A DNA stretch of 64,000 nucleotides from Erythrobasidium yunnanense (taxonomy: Eukaryota > Basidiomycota > Cystobasidiomycetes > Erythrobasidiales > Erythrobasidiaceae). The DNA lies in the NCBI GenBank assembly GCA_001600175.1, contig BCJC01000007.1:830115-894114 (forward strand). The letters run 5' to 3'. How positions within the stretch are numbered: the stretch's first letter is position 1; each line of letters opens with the position of its first letter. The translations under genes and the position numbers were made by a program. This document shows positions 19,463-31,478 of the stretch, in pieces. The notes under the pieces were generated by a model that was not told where the DNA came from, did no database searches, and saw only the letters and a list, made by a program, of their open reading frames with translations.

Positions 19463-21343
19463 ATGGCCGCCTCTGCCGACTACAAGCTCGAGAAACAGGC
19501 ATTTGTAGCCGATAATGCTGGAGATACCGTCTTTGGCGTCAACAAAGTCTGCTGTACAGCTATCGTAGGTCGCACATATGCAGAAGCCTGGGAAAGCCTG
19601 ACCCGCTTGCACATACGAGACGACCTATATTCTCTGGAAAGCCGTCATTCCCATTCTTCCCTATTCATATCGCAAAGGCTGGTCTTTGGCTATCATCGAA
19701 TACTCTATTCTAGTCCTTCCGCTCCTTCTTGGCGTGACGGCGTTGGCCGAACAGCCTATACTTCTGAACGTGGTGTTAGTCGCGTTCGCATTAGCTTGTC
19801 GATGGAGAACACCGCAGGACATACCTCCCTATTTCAGACTATCCGACTCGTCTTCCAAAATCCCCACTTCGCCGCATCCTAGAAGTGCAGAGACGCCTGT
19901 GACGCTCTTCTCTGGCTCGGAGAAAGATGATCACGTCAAGAAACACGATGATGCTACACCATCGCAAGATGTACAGATACCTCTCTCCGCTTCGCTGTTC
20001 CAGAAATCATTCGTCAGCGTCTGGCGAGCCCATATGATGCTCATGACCATAATCTGCATCCTGGCTGTCGACTTTCCAATCTTTCCTAGAAGGTTCGGCA
20101 AGTGCGAGTCATGGGGAACGAGCCTGGTATGTATGTAATCACAGTTCTGTCTTCAAGTGACTAAACATTGCGCACAGATGGACATAGGAGTCGGCTCTTT
20201 CGTATTTTCGCTAGGCTTTGTCGCCTCGAGCCCTTTTGCGCGGCGCATACACACTACCCTACGATATACTAGCATCTCTGGAGCCCTAAGACGGTCCGCA
20301 GCTGTGCTTACGCTCGGCCTCATACGCTTAGCCATGGTGAAGGGTACTGAGTATCCAGTAAGCATTGTTACCAATCTTTAGAGAACCTTATGCTCATACC
20401 TCGATAGGAACATGTGACAGAATATGGTGTGCACTGGAACTTCTTCTTTACCTTAGGATTGTTACCGCTGGCTGGTCTTGCTGGAGAAAGGCTATGGCAT
20501 ATCGTTTCCTTCCGGACGCAGACGCTATGCATCACTGCGTGTGAGTCGCCGCTATCCTATTTCAATCAAGACTGAACAAAGCTGAGGGTGGTGTTGCAGT
20601 ACATTCCCTGATTCTGCTAGGGACGCCGCTTCAAGCATATACCCTCAACGACAAGCGTCCGAACCTGCTTGCACAGAATAAAGAAGGGCTCGTCAGCTTC
20701 ATAGGCTATCTTGCGATCTACCTCCTCGGCGCCGATACCGGTCTATACACACTTCCGCCGGATCCATACTTCGCGTACAGACCTCTCAAGAAAGCTGGTA
20801 GCTTAAGACCGAAATTAGGCAAGCTTATGAACGTACTCTTCTCCTATGCTATCATATGGTGGACCTTCTTCGGGATCGTGCATCTGTACTTTCCGGAAAG
20901 CTTTGCAGTTTCGCGGCGGCTGGTAAGCTTCGTATATCGTGCTTATTCATCAAGCAGGCAGCTCATCCTCTCGCTTGTTTCTAGGCGAATACGGCCTATG
21001 TTCTCTGGATCGCGGCTTTCAACGTCTCTTTCCTTCTGCTTTATCTGGTGGTCGACGAAGTCATCAAGTCAAAAGCGACTGGACTGATACCATCAGCGCC
21101 ATCTATATTCGTAGCTATCAATAAGAATAGCCTGGTGGTCTTCTTGGTGGTAAGTGTTGGTCGAGCATTTCCGGTTCTAGGCTGATCTGCTATATGAAGG
21201 CGAATCTCCTGACTGGCTGGGTCAATGTCTCTATCAAAACGATGTACGCTTCGAGCTCGACCGCAATGCTCGTCTTGGTCGCGTACACAGCAGCTAGCGT
21301 CGCGGCTGCTTGGCTGCTCAAGTCATATCGACTCAAGCTTTGA
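19463..21343 (+). CDS. GWT1: GPI-anchored wall transfer protein Gwt1 (inositol acyltransferase, PIG-W)
   Basis: Acylates the inositol of GlcN-PI in the ER during GPI anchor assembly. Exons 19463-19564, 19620-20126, 20178-20357, 20408-20540, 20600-20922, 20985-21149 and 21200-21343 give 517 aa. Family features: N-terminal [13 protein letters not shown], then [33 protein letters not shown], and the late [18 protein letters not shown]. About 12 hydrophobic helices are spread along the chain. The C-terminus has [14 protein letters not shown], as in Gwt1. Introns are 50-62 nt with good GTATGT/GTAAGT donors. Confidence 0.92.
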
Positions 21344-21567
21344 ACATGGAGCGGCGAACAACAGGACGCGCCACGAGCCCAAAGCCACACGTCAACTTCC
21401 AGATGCCGGCACAAAGCTGGCACTCAGTACGGTACTGGCTCAGTCAGTATGGTCTCAGTGGACGTTGCGCTGGTTAGTCCGGTCAAGGAAGCTGTCGGAT
21501 ATGCGCTACGCAACAGATAATGGTATGCAACAGATAGGCAATCGCTACACGAAGCTGCGTTGTCCCT

Positions 21568-22268
21568 TCAGCCGGATGGCTCAATGTGGGAATAGATGGT
21601 AGTCTGTCCCCAGTTCGGCTTCGCGGCGCCGATAGCGGTCTTGAACGCTTCCTTCTGTTTATAGTCCTCGTGTTCCTTCGTAGACTGCCAAGGAACCAAT
21701 AGCAACAGCTTCTGCGCATTCTCCTTATCCATGCATCGCCCGATCGTGTACTGTCGGCCTTCCTGCTTCCACGCTTCGAAGAGGGGTTCAAGAGCGCTCT
21801 CGTTGCTGTCATGGCTCGTACCGTCTTTGAGAGCGAGTGAGAATACCTCCATCATGGGGCGGCCGGAGGAAAGTATGTTGGAGGGAGACAGGCTCATGTC
21901 GTAGTGCTCTAAAGTCTCGATGGACACCATGGATTCCAGAGTCTCCTTCATTCCTGGGTAGTCATCAGACTTCATGAAGCCTTCGGTGTGCTTCTTGATG
22001 TCGGACCATTCTGTCGCGATCAAGAAAGAACGGACAATACAGTCATCAGTTTCCCGACCTAGTTGAGAACACTGACACTTCCTGGCAACTCACCTACGAA
22101 CCACACAACCTTACCAGGGTCTTCCAGTGTGACTCCCCATGTCACACCAAGACAGCCTTTCTGCTTCTTGACCGTCTGGAGACATTTCTGGTAAGGACCG
22201 TTCTTGCGCAGCTCAGCATTCGTCTGCAGATGCTTGAGAGTCAAGATGACCAGTTCCGTCACAGTCAT
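21568..22268 (-). CDS. Dimeric alpha-beta barrel (ABM-like) protein
   Basis: Exons 22268-22094 and 22010-21568 give 205 aa. The start MTVTELVILTLKH with QKGCLGVTWGVTLEDPGKVVWFVEWSD across the 83-nt intron matches the strand-helix pattern of antibiotic-biosynthesis-monooxygenase-type barrels common in fungi. A second, weaker repeat follows (MEVFSLALKDG...LLLLVPWQSTKEHEDY), suggesting two fused barrels. No catalytic residues can be assigned, so no reaction is proposed. It is convergent with GWT1. Confidence 0.5.
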
Positions 22269-22388
22269 GGTCGCTTGTTAGAGTGTTGACAGGATGACAA
22301 GCCGTAATGACGCTATCGGCATTTACAACATCCGGATTCTCTTTCGTCGCAAACAGGAAAACACAAGCGTACATCGTATCGCGCCCAA

Positions 22389-23206
22389 CTATACACCTCG
22401 AATATTCTTGGTCGACTTCATCTGTCTCAGTTTCTGCGCTGTCCTGCTACCGCTGTCCAATCGATTATCGTCCATAGCTCTGCTGGGTGCACGACTATGC
22501 ATGATCGACTGCGGTGAAGAGTATTGCTGAGATACTTGTGGCCGGGCAACTCGTGCTACGCTTGCCGGGGCAGGACGGTGACGGCCTTGGGAATTGTTGG
22601 AAGAAGAGGACGAGAAGGACTGCTGGCTTTCTGAACGAGGTGGAGGTGCAGCTGCCCAAGCTCGAGTGGAAAGGGCCTGACGCTCAGGGAACAGCCAGGC
22701 AGGAAGGTCCGCAGGCGATGCCGATCGCTCGATATAGTAGCTTATAACAGGAGAAATGTCAACCTGAAGACTCTCGACATGAAGGTTAAGGTTAACTAAG
22801 CTACTCACTCTTTCATCACTCGGGTTAGATGGGTATCGCCGCCTGTATAGTCTTCTTCATCCGATTCTACAGCATTTCGTTAGCCTAAAGTAGACTCTAA
22901 ACACGTTGTAGACCCACCACACAGGCCGTCATCGGCATTGGCTTTACGTTGTACAGCTTGAGCGACTCCAGCCATGCCTTGTACACCTCCGGCTGTAGCG
23001 TCGATGACTTTCTGCCACAATCTCCATCCCTCGCCGTGCTTGACTGGCTGTTCTGAGCCTGCTTCCACCGTCGAAGCTGGTTCTTCAGGGCTCTGTGGAG
23101 CGCTTGTACTGTCGTTGACTGAACCCCATCCTTCAGCACGCATGCGCTCGAGGACTGGATTGCCTTGTTGCGGAGGGCGTCTGATTTGCGGTCGCGACAT
23201 GTTCAT
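22389..23206 (-). CDS. Mso1-like, Sec1-binding protein (probable)
   Basis: Exons 23206-22918, 22866-22809 and 22740-22389 give 232 aa. The conserved core, across two introns, is GDTHLTRVMKDYYIERS followed by PAWLFPERQ, resembling the Sec1-binding region of fungal Mso1 (short DTHV-type strand, YY, then WL). The N-terminus has HGEGWRLWQKVIDATAGG, a possible amphipathic helix. The C-terminal half is disordered, rich in serine, proline and arginine. Mso1 aids SNARE assembly at exocytosis sites. The family call rests on pattern memory only. Confidence 0.5.
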
Positions 23207-23861
23207 ACGGCTGGATGAGCAGATGAGATGCTGTGGGACTAGAAAGATGAGCTTAGGGTGCCAGGTAGACCAGCTACCAGCAGCGACACCAGGCCTGGAA
23301 TGAAAGGGCAGAGAATGGCTTGGGACCGGCCCAGGACAGACTCAGCTACAGAATGGAAGAGCAGAGAATACCAGCTGTTGCTTCAAGATCAGAAGTCAGG
23401 AAACAAAGATGTACTGTAGGGTGCATGCTTCAAAAGCATGGGATCTCGTAGACAGGCCAACGAATTCGCATGGATCGTTGACAATTGGGCTGGCTGGCTG
23501 GATAATACGACCACGAGAGAACACAGAACTTCCTGAAGCTACGCTTCCTGAGGCTATGTGAGTGTCGACATCAATATGCATCCCAGGTGTCTCTTTGCGC
23601 TGTCCTTGCGATGATATCTCGACGAGCTTGGCATTGATTTGAATCGCCAGATCAGAGCCAACGTCCATCGAGCAAGTTGATAGTCTTGAGCACGTATACA
23701 GAGTCATCAGTTACGGCTGTCTCGTCTGGAAAGAAACTTCGAAGTGGGAAAGAGATGACGATTGTGTTTGCCGCGTGATGGCCATCGCCAGAGACATTTT
23801 CAATCATTTCTGCAACGCTTCTCTCCTTTCTACCAATCTCATCCACCTGTAAGCCATCACC
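23207..23861. other. Divergent intergenic region, promoters only
   Basis: 655 bp between the Mso1-like start (leftward) and the lactone oxidase start (rightward). Two overlapping minus-strand frames (23396-23707, 23652-23873) are open but could not be joined into a sensible protein. A perfect 5-bp stem with 7-nt loop at 23424-23440 (CATGC-TTCAAAA-GCATG) looks like an anticodon arm but has no tRNA around it. Confidence 0.4.
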
Positions 23862-25624
23862 ATGACTTTCCAAGGCAAGCTGGCCGTGAAGCCATACCGC
23901 GCCAAAATCAACAACTGGTCACACACTTTCGCATGCCATCCTCAACTCATATTCGAGCCTGTTTCCGTGGAAGAAATACAAGAGATTGTTCGACAAGCTC
24001 GAGAACAGAAGCGAAGGATACGTCCAGTCGGCGAACATACTGCCCCTGGAGAAGCTTTCTGCACTGATGATGTTCGTCATTGCTCTCCGTCTCCATATTC
24101 CTCCTTTCACAGCTAAGGTCACTCATAGTGGATGGTCCGATCTAACAGACTGAAAGGCTATACAAAGCACGAAGGGAACACCGCAACCTTAGGAGCTGGT
24201 CTCCGACTTCGGGAATCCAATAAGCTGCTATATCAAGATGGTTTATGCTTTCCTGTAGTGGGTTCGATAGACGAGATATCTGTAGGAGCAGGTTTTGCCA
24301 ATTCTACACATGGCAGCGGGTATCGACAAACGTCAATTACAGAAGCGGTGATCGCATGCACGTTGGTGACAGCAGATGGCCAAGTACGCAACTTGAGGAG
24401 AGATGCAGAGTCACAGGAGGAGAGGGAGCTCTTTGCAGCGACCGGGTGTGGATGCGGAGTAACTGGCTTTTTAGTCGACGTGACTGTCCAGCTCGTTCCT
24501 GCGTATGGCCTCAAGCCTACGTACGAAACGATAAGTATTCGAGAAGTCTTGCGAAAAGGCAACGGACCGGGAGGCTTGGTCGATGTAGCCAAACGCAACG
24601 AATATGTCAAGGTGTGCTAGCCCTGTTCTTCTGATAACCCTTGTATGTTCCACACTTACCCTCTCCACAGATATGGTACTTTCCGAATACTACCAGCCCT
24701 GACTCGAAAAAGCACGATGCGATCCTGTACCGCGCAGATCCATGCGATCCACCTCCTCTATCTCCAGCTCCATCTGCGCTTGCACAGGTCCAGAAACAAC
24801 TCATCCACCTCGTGCACGGTCTAGGAGTCTTCATCTGTACATTCATCATGCCCGCCTTGATGCCCTATTTCAACATGCTTCTTTTCTACCTGCAATCTCG
24901 CGGAACGCCTATGCAAGGAGAGTCTTCTCCTGGCTTCCTAGCACAGCAGATGGACTGTCTCTATTGGCAGTTGGTCAACGAGTACGCCATACCTTTCACG
25001 CAAGATGCCGATTGTAAGCTGGAAACGAACTCGCTCGAACCGCAATACGCTAATATTTCTGTTTTAGACGGCGCTTTGCGTGCATTGCAAGACATGATAG
25101 ACTTTTTAGACAACGATAAAGTCGTAGGCGGTGGCCTCACCGCGCCTTTCGAGATTCGCTTTTCAGCCACAGCACGAGAGCATGCTCTGTCACCCTTGAA
25201 TCATGCAGATGCAGATATGGTGATGTACCTGGAGCCTATCGTGAGTCTTCTATGTAGAACGCTTCTCCGCTAGGTAGATCGCTGACATCGCTGCGCACAT
25301 TAGGTGTATCGACCGCTCAACTTGCAAGTACCAGATCGGTATCATCGGCTATTCGACGTCTTCGAGACCATAGCCCGGAGGAATGGAGGCAAGCCGCATC
25401 TCGCCAAGCCTCGTCGACCACCCAGCAACAAAGCCGAGCTACAAGCGATGTATCCCGATATCGAAGCTTGGAGGAATGTCGTGAAGAAAGTTGACCCAGA
25501 TGGTATGTTCTGGAGCCACTTCATGGAGGACCAGTTTGGGTTCCATGATAGAGAAGAGCCGAAGGAGAAGCTCAGTCGTACAGTCATGGGGAAGCAATCG
25601 GTCTTATCCTCCCAGCAAGAATAG
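23862..25624 (+). CDS. ALO1: D-arabinono-1,4-lactone oxidase-type FAD enzyme
   Basis: Last step of erythroascorbate synthesis in fungal mitochondria. Exons 23862-24071, 24129-24611, 24671-25240 and 25304-25624 give 527 aa. FAD_binding_4 domain: NWSHTFACHPQLIFEPVSVEE, then RPVGEHTAPGEAFCTDDWMV, LGAGLRLRESNKLL, GFANSTHGSGYRQ. The ALO C-domain shows EYVKIWYFPNTT and the end VVKKVDPDGMF. In yeast Alo1 the motif reads VGSGHSPS with His carrying FAD covalently. Here it is VGEHTAPG, placing the histidine one residue earlier, so FAD attachment may differ. No clear mitochondrial presequence is visible. A paralogous sugar-lactone oxidase remains possible. Confidence 0.85.
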
Positions 25625-25856
25625 ATGGGATGGACAGCGACATCTTTTTGTTCAAGACAATGGCCAAGACAATGTAGTTGTGTAACATACGGTACAAATC
25701 AATGTGAAGAAGACGCCCTCCCGCACTCATTTGGCATGAACACATCCCGATGGCCCTTATTTGCCTCACATCGCTTTCACTGAGTCGGGTGATCATGCTC
25801 ACACTCATGATTGTTCAGGGTGGCAGGTGGTCCGAGCATGTGCTTGAAAGAGCTAC
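25625..25856. other. Convergent gap, 3' UTRs
   Basis: 230 bp between the stop codons of the lactone oxidase and the RRM protein. Nothing else was seen. Confidence 0.4.
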
Positions 25857-28737
25857 CTATCCTTGCTGAGCTTTCAGCATGGCCAGTAACGCATTCACCT
25901 GATTCTGATTAGGGTCTGGCGTAGCTGACGGTGGGCGCGCAGGCAGCGAAGCGCCGTATGAGCTCTGCTGACTGTTTTGCTGTTGCTGCTGTTGTTGTGC
26001 CATCAGCGCAGACGGCGAAGGCAGGAACTGCGGCAGCTTCTGAGGTGATTGCGGACCACCTAGCACCTGCGCGTTATGGCCGTTGCCATATGCGTCTTGC
26101 GAGGCTTGCTGCTGCTGTTGTTGGTCTTTCAGAAGCGCGAGCAGGTCTGAAGGTGATGTCGTAGCGGACGCAGGTATGGAAGAAGAGAGATTGGAAAGAT
26201 CGCTCGAGCGTGAGTATGAAGAAGGAAGATTGGGCGGCATGGGCTCATAATTTGCTGGAGGAGCAGGTGGAGCTTGTTGTTGATGTTGCTGTTGCTGTTG
26301 AAGTAGGCCTGCAGGAGGTGCGGGTGTATACCCATTTGAAGGTGGTGCCGGTACTGGTGCTGGTGGGTAAGTAGAAGGACCAGGAGCTGCATGTCTAATC
26401 AAGGAAGGAGGAAGAGGAATCGGTGGGCCATTGAAGGGAGTTGCTGATGGAGGTGGTTGAGGAGGTCTGGTACCACCGTTGGCAGGTGCGCCAGCAGGTA
26501 GGTGTCCAAGCGAGGCGAGCAGACCAGAAATATCGCCTTGAGGAGGTGCAGACGGCGCGGGCTGCGGGTACGATGACTGAGTCGGTGCCTATGGGTGCAG
26601 GAGATAAGCAAGAAACAAAGGACATCAGTGATCAAGACGTTGCGCAGCGTCTATGACTACCTTACCTGAGGAGAGTGCTGTGGGTATGGAGGAACAGGAG
26701 GCGCACCGTAACCTTGCGGAGGCTGAGACTGCTGTTGTTGTTGGGGCGGCGGAGGTGCACCATAACCCTGCTGCACCGGCGTCGCAGGCGGTCTGGGCGG
26801 TTGTTGGGGCGCTGGTCCTCCGTAAGGCTGCTGATGCTGGTTCTGGCTTTGCTGCAGCGAAGGCGGCGGGACAGGCAAAGGCGGTCCATTCCGAGGGTAT
26901 TCTGGCTGTCCATAACTGCCCGATGGCGCTCTCTGGTGCGATGGAGGTAGAGGGACAGGAGGTACCGGTGGTGGCGGGCCACCGTATCCTGCACTGCTGG
27001 GCGTAGGAGGAGGATAAGGTGATCTTTGATCGTATCCTCCATGTTGTGGCTGAGGAGGCTGGTGATGCTGCGGGGGCGGCGGAGGAGGAGGAGGTGCATG
27101 GCCATATGGATAGTCCTGATGTCCATGTTGCTGCTGATGTTGCGGCGGAGGAGGAGAAGCCGCATATCTTCCATGATTATTCTGCGCCTGTATAGGTGTA
27201 GGTGGCTGATGATGCTGCTGCTGTTGGTGGTGCTGAGGAGGCGGCATATAGTCCCTACTTCCACTTCTTTCACCCTGTTGTCGCGGGTTTCCAGGTATCC
27301 GCGGTCCTCCTCGTCCATCTGGGCCTGCACCAGGTAGTCGTGCACCTACAGGAGGAGGATTTGTGAGTGGTATGTCTTTGACATCCCAGTCGAACATTAG
27401 CTCCAAGCGGCCGCCAGCTGGATACGGTACGTTTTGCATCCGATCAAATGCATCGGACATGGCTCGCGAGTCGAAGAATTCGAGCAGGCGTTCCCTGAAA
27501 CACATGTGATCAGACATACTCAGGACTGGAACCTGTTTTAAGCTTACCTGTTGGGATCGCCGCCAGAATGGTAGATACCTTTGATGGCTCCAAAACCTCG
27601 GAACATCCTATCTAGCTCATATTCCTGTATGGGAGCACGGCTGTCGACGAGCGTGACTCTGATGGTACCCTGGTTCCTATCCCGATCGCAGCGTCTGTTT
27701 GGATTATCTTCGTCTCGCGGAAGAGAGTAGTGGATGTCGATCTGCGCAAGAGTAGTAGACTTCCGTCAGAGCACGACTAGCTATATATCATATAAGGCAG
27801 ACTGACCGGCCTATTAGCTACCTCAAACCCTTGCAGCTCGTCTCTGGCTCGTATTGCCGTCCGCAAATCGTACTGTAAACGGGAGGTACTCAGCAGAGTA
27901 CGAGAAAGAGCTTCATCCAGATAAGACTCACGTATGTCACGAATATCAATCCTCTTGTGCTGACCAGATCGAAGAAAGCCTTCATTTCGCCGATGGCTGT
28001 GAACTTCTCCTTGAGCGTTGTAGTATCGGTATTATACTATGCGAAGTATGGAGAATTAGTATAATGGTTACGGCTCGCAGCGGCGAACTACGTCTGCGAA
28101 AGTGATTGGGCAACTCACCTTGACGTTGCGGACAAAGAGGACTCGGCAGGGCCGCTCCTTCTTGATTCGAGCTTCTATCTTCTGGCCTTCTATGTCGTAA
28201 TCTCGTTGCCGCTTGTCTGGCTCGGCATATGGGTCTGATGTATAGGAGAGCGAGAAAAGTCAATTTCGCATTCGATGCTCGAGAAGGCGTAAGTGAAGCC
28301 TTACCCGCTCTTGGCCTATCGTAGTTGTCATGTCCATCGTAGCTACTGGGGGCAGGAGGAGGAGGATAACCCGAGTACTGATGTTCGCTTGAAAAGCTCG
28401 ACCCAGCAGCTGAAGGCGGGGGATTGTATCCCTGGCTGTGATGCTGTGAGGGTGGATACCCATATCCCTGAGGCTGGTTATAACGATCTTCCTGATACGC
28501 CGGCCTTTGATGTTGTTGCTGTTGCTGCTGCTGATACGGCGGTCCTGCATCATACCCTCCTCCTCGTTGCGGTGGGCCAGGAGGACCAGGGCCAGGCCGT
28601 CCAGCGCTGCCTACACCGCTGTTTCGTATAGGACCAGGGCCATGCTGTTGCTGTTGCTGTCCTTGATGCTGTCCTTGTCCAGGATAGCCTCGAGGTCTTT
28701 CGTTGTCATAACCCCCGTAAGGGTTGAAGCGGCTCAT
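25857..28737 (-). CDS. Two-RRM RNA-binding protein with long Q/P-rich tail (Mei2-like RRMs)
   Basis: Exons 28737-28305, 28234-28119, 28036-27932, 27872-27807, 27741-27548, 27494-26666 and 26588-25857 give 824 aa. A glycine/glutamine/tyrosine-rich N-terminus precedes RRM1 (RVLFVRNVKYNTDTTTLKEK...GIFVTYYDLRTAIRARDEL) and RRM2 (IRVTLVDSRAPIQEYELDRM...RERLLEFFDSRAMSDAF), closing LMFDWDVKDIP. The YYDLR-A pattern and the second domain's layout recall the first two RRMs of Mei2-type proteins; the third Mei2 RRM is absent. The rest, about 500 residues, is proline- and glutamine-rich low complexity likely to be disordered and condensate-prone. The RNA target is unknown. Confidence 0.75.
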
Positions 28738-28901
28738 CCAATGCCCTTGTATATGTTATATGTAGAGTCTTGAAAGTGTTATCCTGCTGTAAGATAGAAG
28801 ATTAAAAACTGGGGACGGCCCTGATGTAGATTGTGAGATCAAGGTGAGGTTAAGCTCGACCCTTGAATCTGATCCATCACCATCCTCAATATCATTTCAA
28901 C

Positions 28902-30092
28902 ATGGCAGCTACAGCAACGAGGAGCAGCGCTCAATCAAGAGTAAACTCATTCAAACTGTCAGTCAGCGCGTAGTATACACATCAAGCACCTTGAACATGG
29001 CCAGCCAGCCCTTTCAGACGTCCAAGATCCCACGGCATTTCAGTCCAGATGCTGACATTATCGAATGATTAATACCGTAGAGTCCTCCTAGGAGAATCAG
29101 CAGTCGGCAAATCATCCCTCGTCCTTCAGTTCGTAAAGGGGCAATTCGATGATTATCGGGAAAGCACGGTGTGTGTGCTGCCATCGAGACACTACAACAC
29201 ACTCAACATTGCGACTCGTTACAGATTGGCGCCGCTTTCCTTACGCAAACAGTCGTCCTGGACGAGACAACAACCGTCAAGTTCGAAGTGAGCCTGAACC
29301 TCATGATGGCCTGATCTTGGCACAAGTGGATCAGCCGCTGATGCAAGCATATCCATCAAACAACAGATATGGGATACAGCGGGTCAAGAACGGGTGCGCG
29401 TTCAGTCTGCTTCGTATTCGAAAGGCCGACATAGCTGACGTGTGGTCCCCCTTCATCCAGTACAAGTCGTCAGTCGAGCTTAAATACATTCCGATACTGA
29501 TTTATATAAGCTAACAATGACTACTTACAGCCTCGCGCCCATGTACTATCGCAATGCGAGTGCAGCGGTAGTGGTGTATGGTGCGTTCCGTTACAACTTG
29601 GCTTCTCAACATCCAATATTCAATTCAATGGCTCTTACAGATATTACGAATGCAGTACGAGCAGCTTCAGTATCTCCCTAGACCCAGCTAAATCTGACGA
29701 CCTCTCTCCAGGCCTCGCTCGACAAGGCGAAATCATGGATCAAAGAACTACAACGTCAAGCCGATCCTTCTATCATCGTTGCGTTGGTCGGCAACAAGTG
29801 TGATCTAGCACCTGAACGGCGAGCAGTCGAGAAGGAGGATGCAGAACGGTATGCAGAGGAGGAGAACCTGCTCTTCTTCGAAACGAGCGCAAAGACGGCG
29901 GAGGGCGTTAAGGGTGTTTTCGAGTCCATTGGTGAGCCCGTCTATACTTCAATTGTAGGAGACTGTATTTGATTGTCTGGAATGACAGCCAAGAAACTCC
30001 CGCTCGAGAAACCGAAACCTGCGCGCGCACAAGCTGGAAACGTGCAGCTACAAGAGCAGCAGCAACCGGGTCAACAAGCATGTGCATGCTGA
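28902..30092 (+). CDS. Rab5-type small GTPase (Ypt51/Vps21-like)
   Basis: Early-endosome GTPase. Nine exons: 28902-28957, 29081-29168, 29225-29287, 29367-29393, 29461-29468, 29531-29580, 29641-29654, 29712-29931 and 29989-30092; 209 aa. P-loop GESAVGKSS, switch [27 protein letters not shown] (the Rab5 switch II), NKCDL and ETSAKT are all present. The C-terminus QQACAC gives the CxC prenylation signal. Exon 5 is only 8 nt (TACAAGTC) and exon 7 only 14 nt. The fourth intron separates GQER from YKS. The last exon is duplicated downstream at 31369. Confidence 0.95.
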
Positions 30093-30337
30093 TCAGTCCG
30101 CAATATAATCGCTCCGTCTGGACTTGGTGGTATTTCACTCGAGGGTACGCTTCTGCCTTTGTTATCGTTTACATGTCCCTTCTGTCTTCTGCCCGTCGAA
30201 CGGTATGTGTTGTCTCTTTTTTGTCAGTTTTCTCCCCGACATGTGGTGTATCTAGCTCTCTTTCTCTCCTGTTTACACGATCTCGGATCTCGAACAAATC
30301 CCTTGCAGCAGAAGCGACAAGCTTTCACACCGTTATA

Positions 30338-31290
30338 ATGGCTGGCAACAACGGTGACATGGTTGATATTGCTCCACAAGCCGTGCCCGCAGCGTACGGG
30401 CGGATCAACTTGCCCCAAGGAGGTATACCACGACCACTGAGTCAAGCGAATAAGCAAGACCTAATGTCAACGGTGTCGGTGGGCTAGCAGCTGCAGCCAG
30501 CTTTACCGAGAGAAGTGAGCGTCGCTGCCAGCTCGCAGTCGTCGACGTCAAAATGGTCTTAACCGCTTGAAGCGCGTCTTTCAGACCCCGCTTTGAATGG
30601 TGCGGCAGTCAATGACTACTGTACAGCCCTGGATGAAGAGCCAGCTACAGGTACGCTAGTGATGCACAGTTATTCGCAAGTCCGGCGAGTCCGCTGACAG
30701 TTTGTTGTTGAATCCACGCAGACCGTGACAATGCATTCGAACATCGTCTGCTGGCTGCCATCAATGCTAGCGCAGCTCAATTGACCGCAGCTATCAATGC
30801 TAGCGAAGGACGCGTTAGAGGAGATGTAACTGCTCTTTCGCTGCAACAGCAAGCCTCGGATGCCAAGGTACGTAGGGTCGGCATCGGAATGCCTATTCTG
30901 TGTGATGTTGTGTTTGACCAGTCCAAGCTTTGTGCCTCACAGCTCAGAAACAATACCTCAAGATCGTTCGGACTTGACGAGCTGGTGCAAGTCCCTACTC
31001 TAGCTAAGTTGCCCGATGGCACACTTCGAGCCAAGCCAGCAGTTGTAAGCTTTTACTTGACAGGCATGCTCGTCGCCTGTATAGCTGAGCCTTGTATCAT
31101 CGGTCTGTCCCTCCTCTAGCCCGCCAGCGGGCTTGTGTCTGTCAACATCGTCGACAAGCTGACGAGGAGACAGCTCCATCATTGGTTAGAATACTATGGG
31201 AGAGCAACATCAGATGACGAGCATAGAGATCGTCTTAATCTCAGGATCGAACTCGGCGCTGCTGGTCATGCAACACTCAAGACAGTCTAA
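30338..31290 (+). CDS. Mug135-like fungal protein (function unknown)
   Basis: Exons 30338-30422, 30487-30513, 30585-30650, 30722-30867, 30922-31044 and 31120-31290 give 205 aa in one frame. N-terminus MAGNNGDMVDIAPQAVPAAY; middle helix with a repeat (LAAINASAAQLTAAINASE). The C-terminal part NNTSRSFGLDELVQVPTL...LPDGT then IVDKLTRRQLHHWLEYYG resembles the C-terminal domain first named from fission yeast Mug135 and frequent in basidiomycetes (N-x-R, VPxxxG, LPxL, YxxGYG pattern). The function is not known to me. It sits between RAB5 and the duplicated last exon of RAB5. Confidence 0.55.
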
Positions 31291-31368
31291 CCTTCGTTTC
31301 CATGCATCTCGCGATAGTTCAGTCATGTCGATGTACAGTATGCGTTGAGCAGCAGCCTTTTTCGTTCA

Positions 31369-31478
31369 AATGACAGCTAAGAAACTCCCGCTCGAGAAAC
31401 CGAAACCAGCGCGTGCACAAGCTGGGAACGTACAGCTACAAGAGCAGCAGTAACCGGGTCAGCAAGCGTGTGCATGCT
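31369..31478 (+). pseudogene. Orphan duplicate of the last RAB5 exon
   Basis: 110 bp match 29981-30090 (end of the last RAB5 intron plus nearly all of the last coding exon) with 8 differences, about 93% identity and no gaps. It still begins with the intron's AATGACAG acceptor. One change turns a CAA codon into TAA, which would cut off the CxC prenylation tail. Nothing upstream resembles other RAB5 exons, so it is a partial duplication, not a full paralogue. It may be the scar left when the Mug135-like gene arrived in between (inference). Confidence 0.85.

Noticed and set aside
23424-23440. Anticodon-arm-like hairpin CATGC-TTCAAAA-GCATG
   Set aside because: Searched both strands, also allowing GT-AG insertions, and found no matching acceptor, D or T arms.
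26650-27340. Long frames on both strands opposite the Q/P-rich tail
   Set aside because: Produced by CAG/CCT-type codon repeats of the real gene in other frames.
28958-29080. RAB5 start at the later ATG (28997, MASQPFQTS)
   Set aside because: It lies inside intron 1 and gives no in-phase GT donor; the ATG at 28902 splices to read [14 protein letters not shown], the family sequence.
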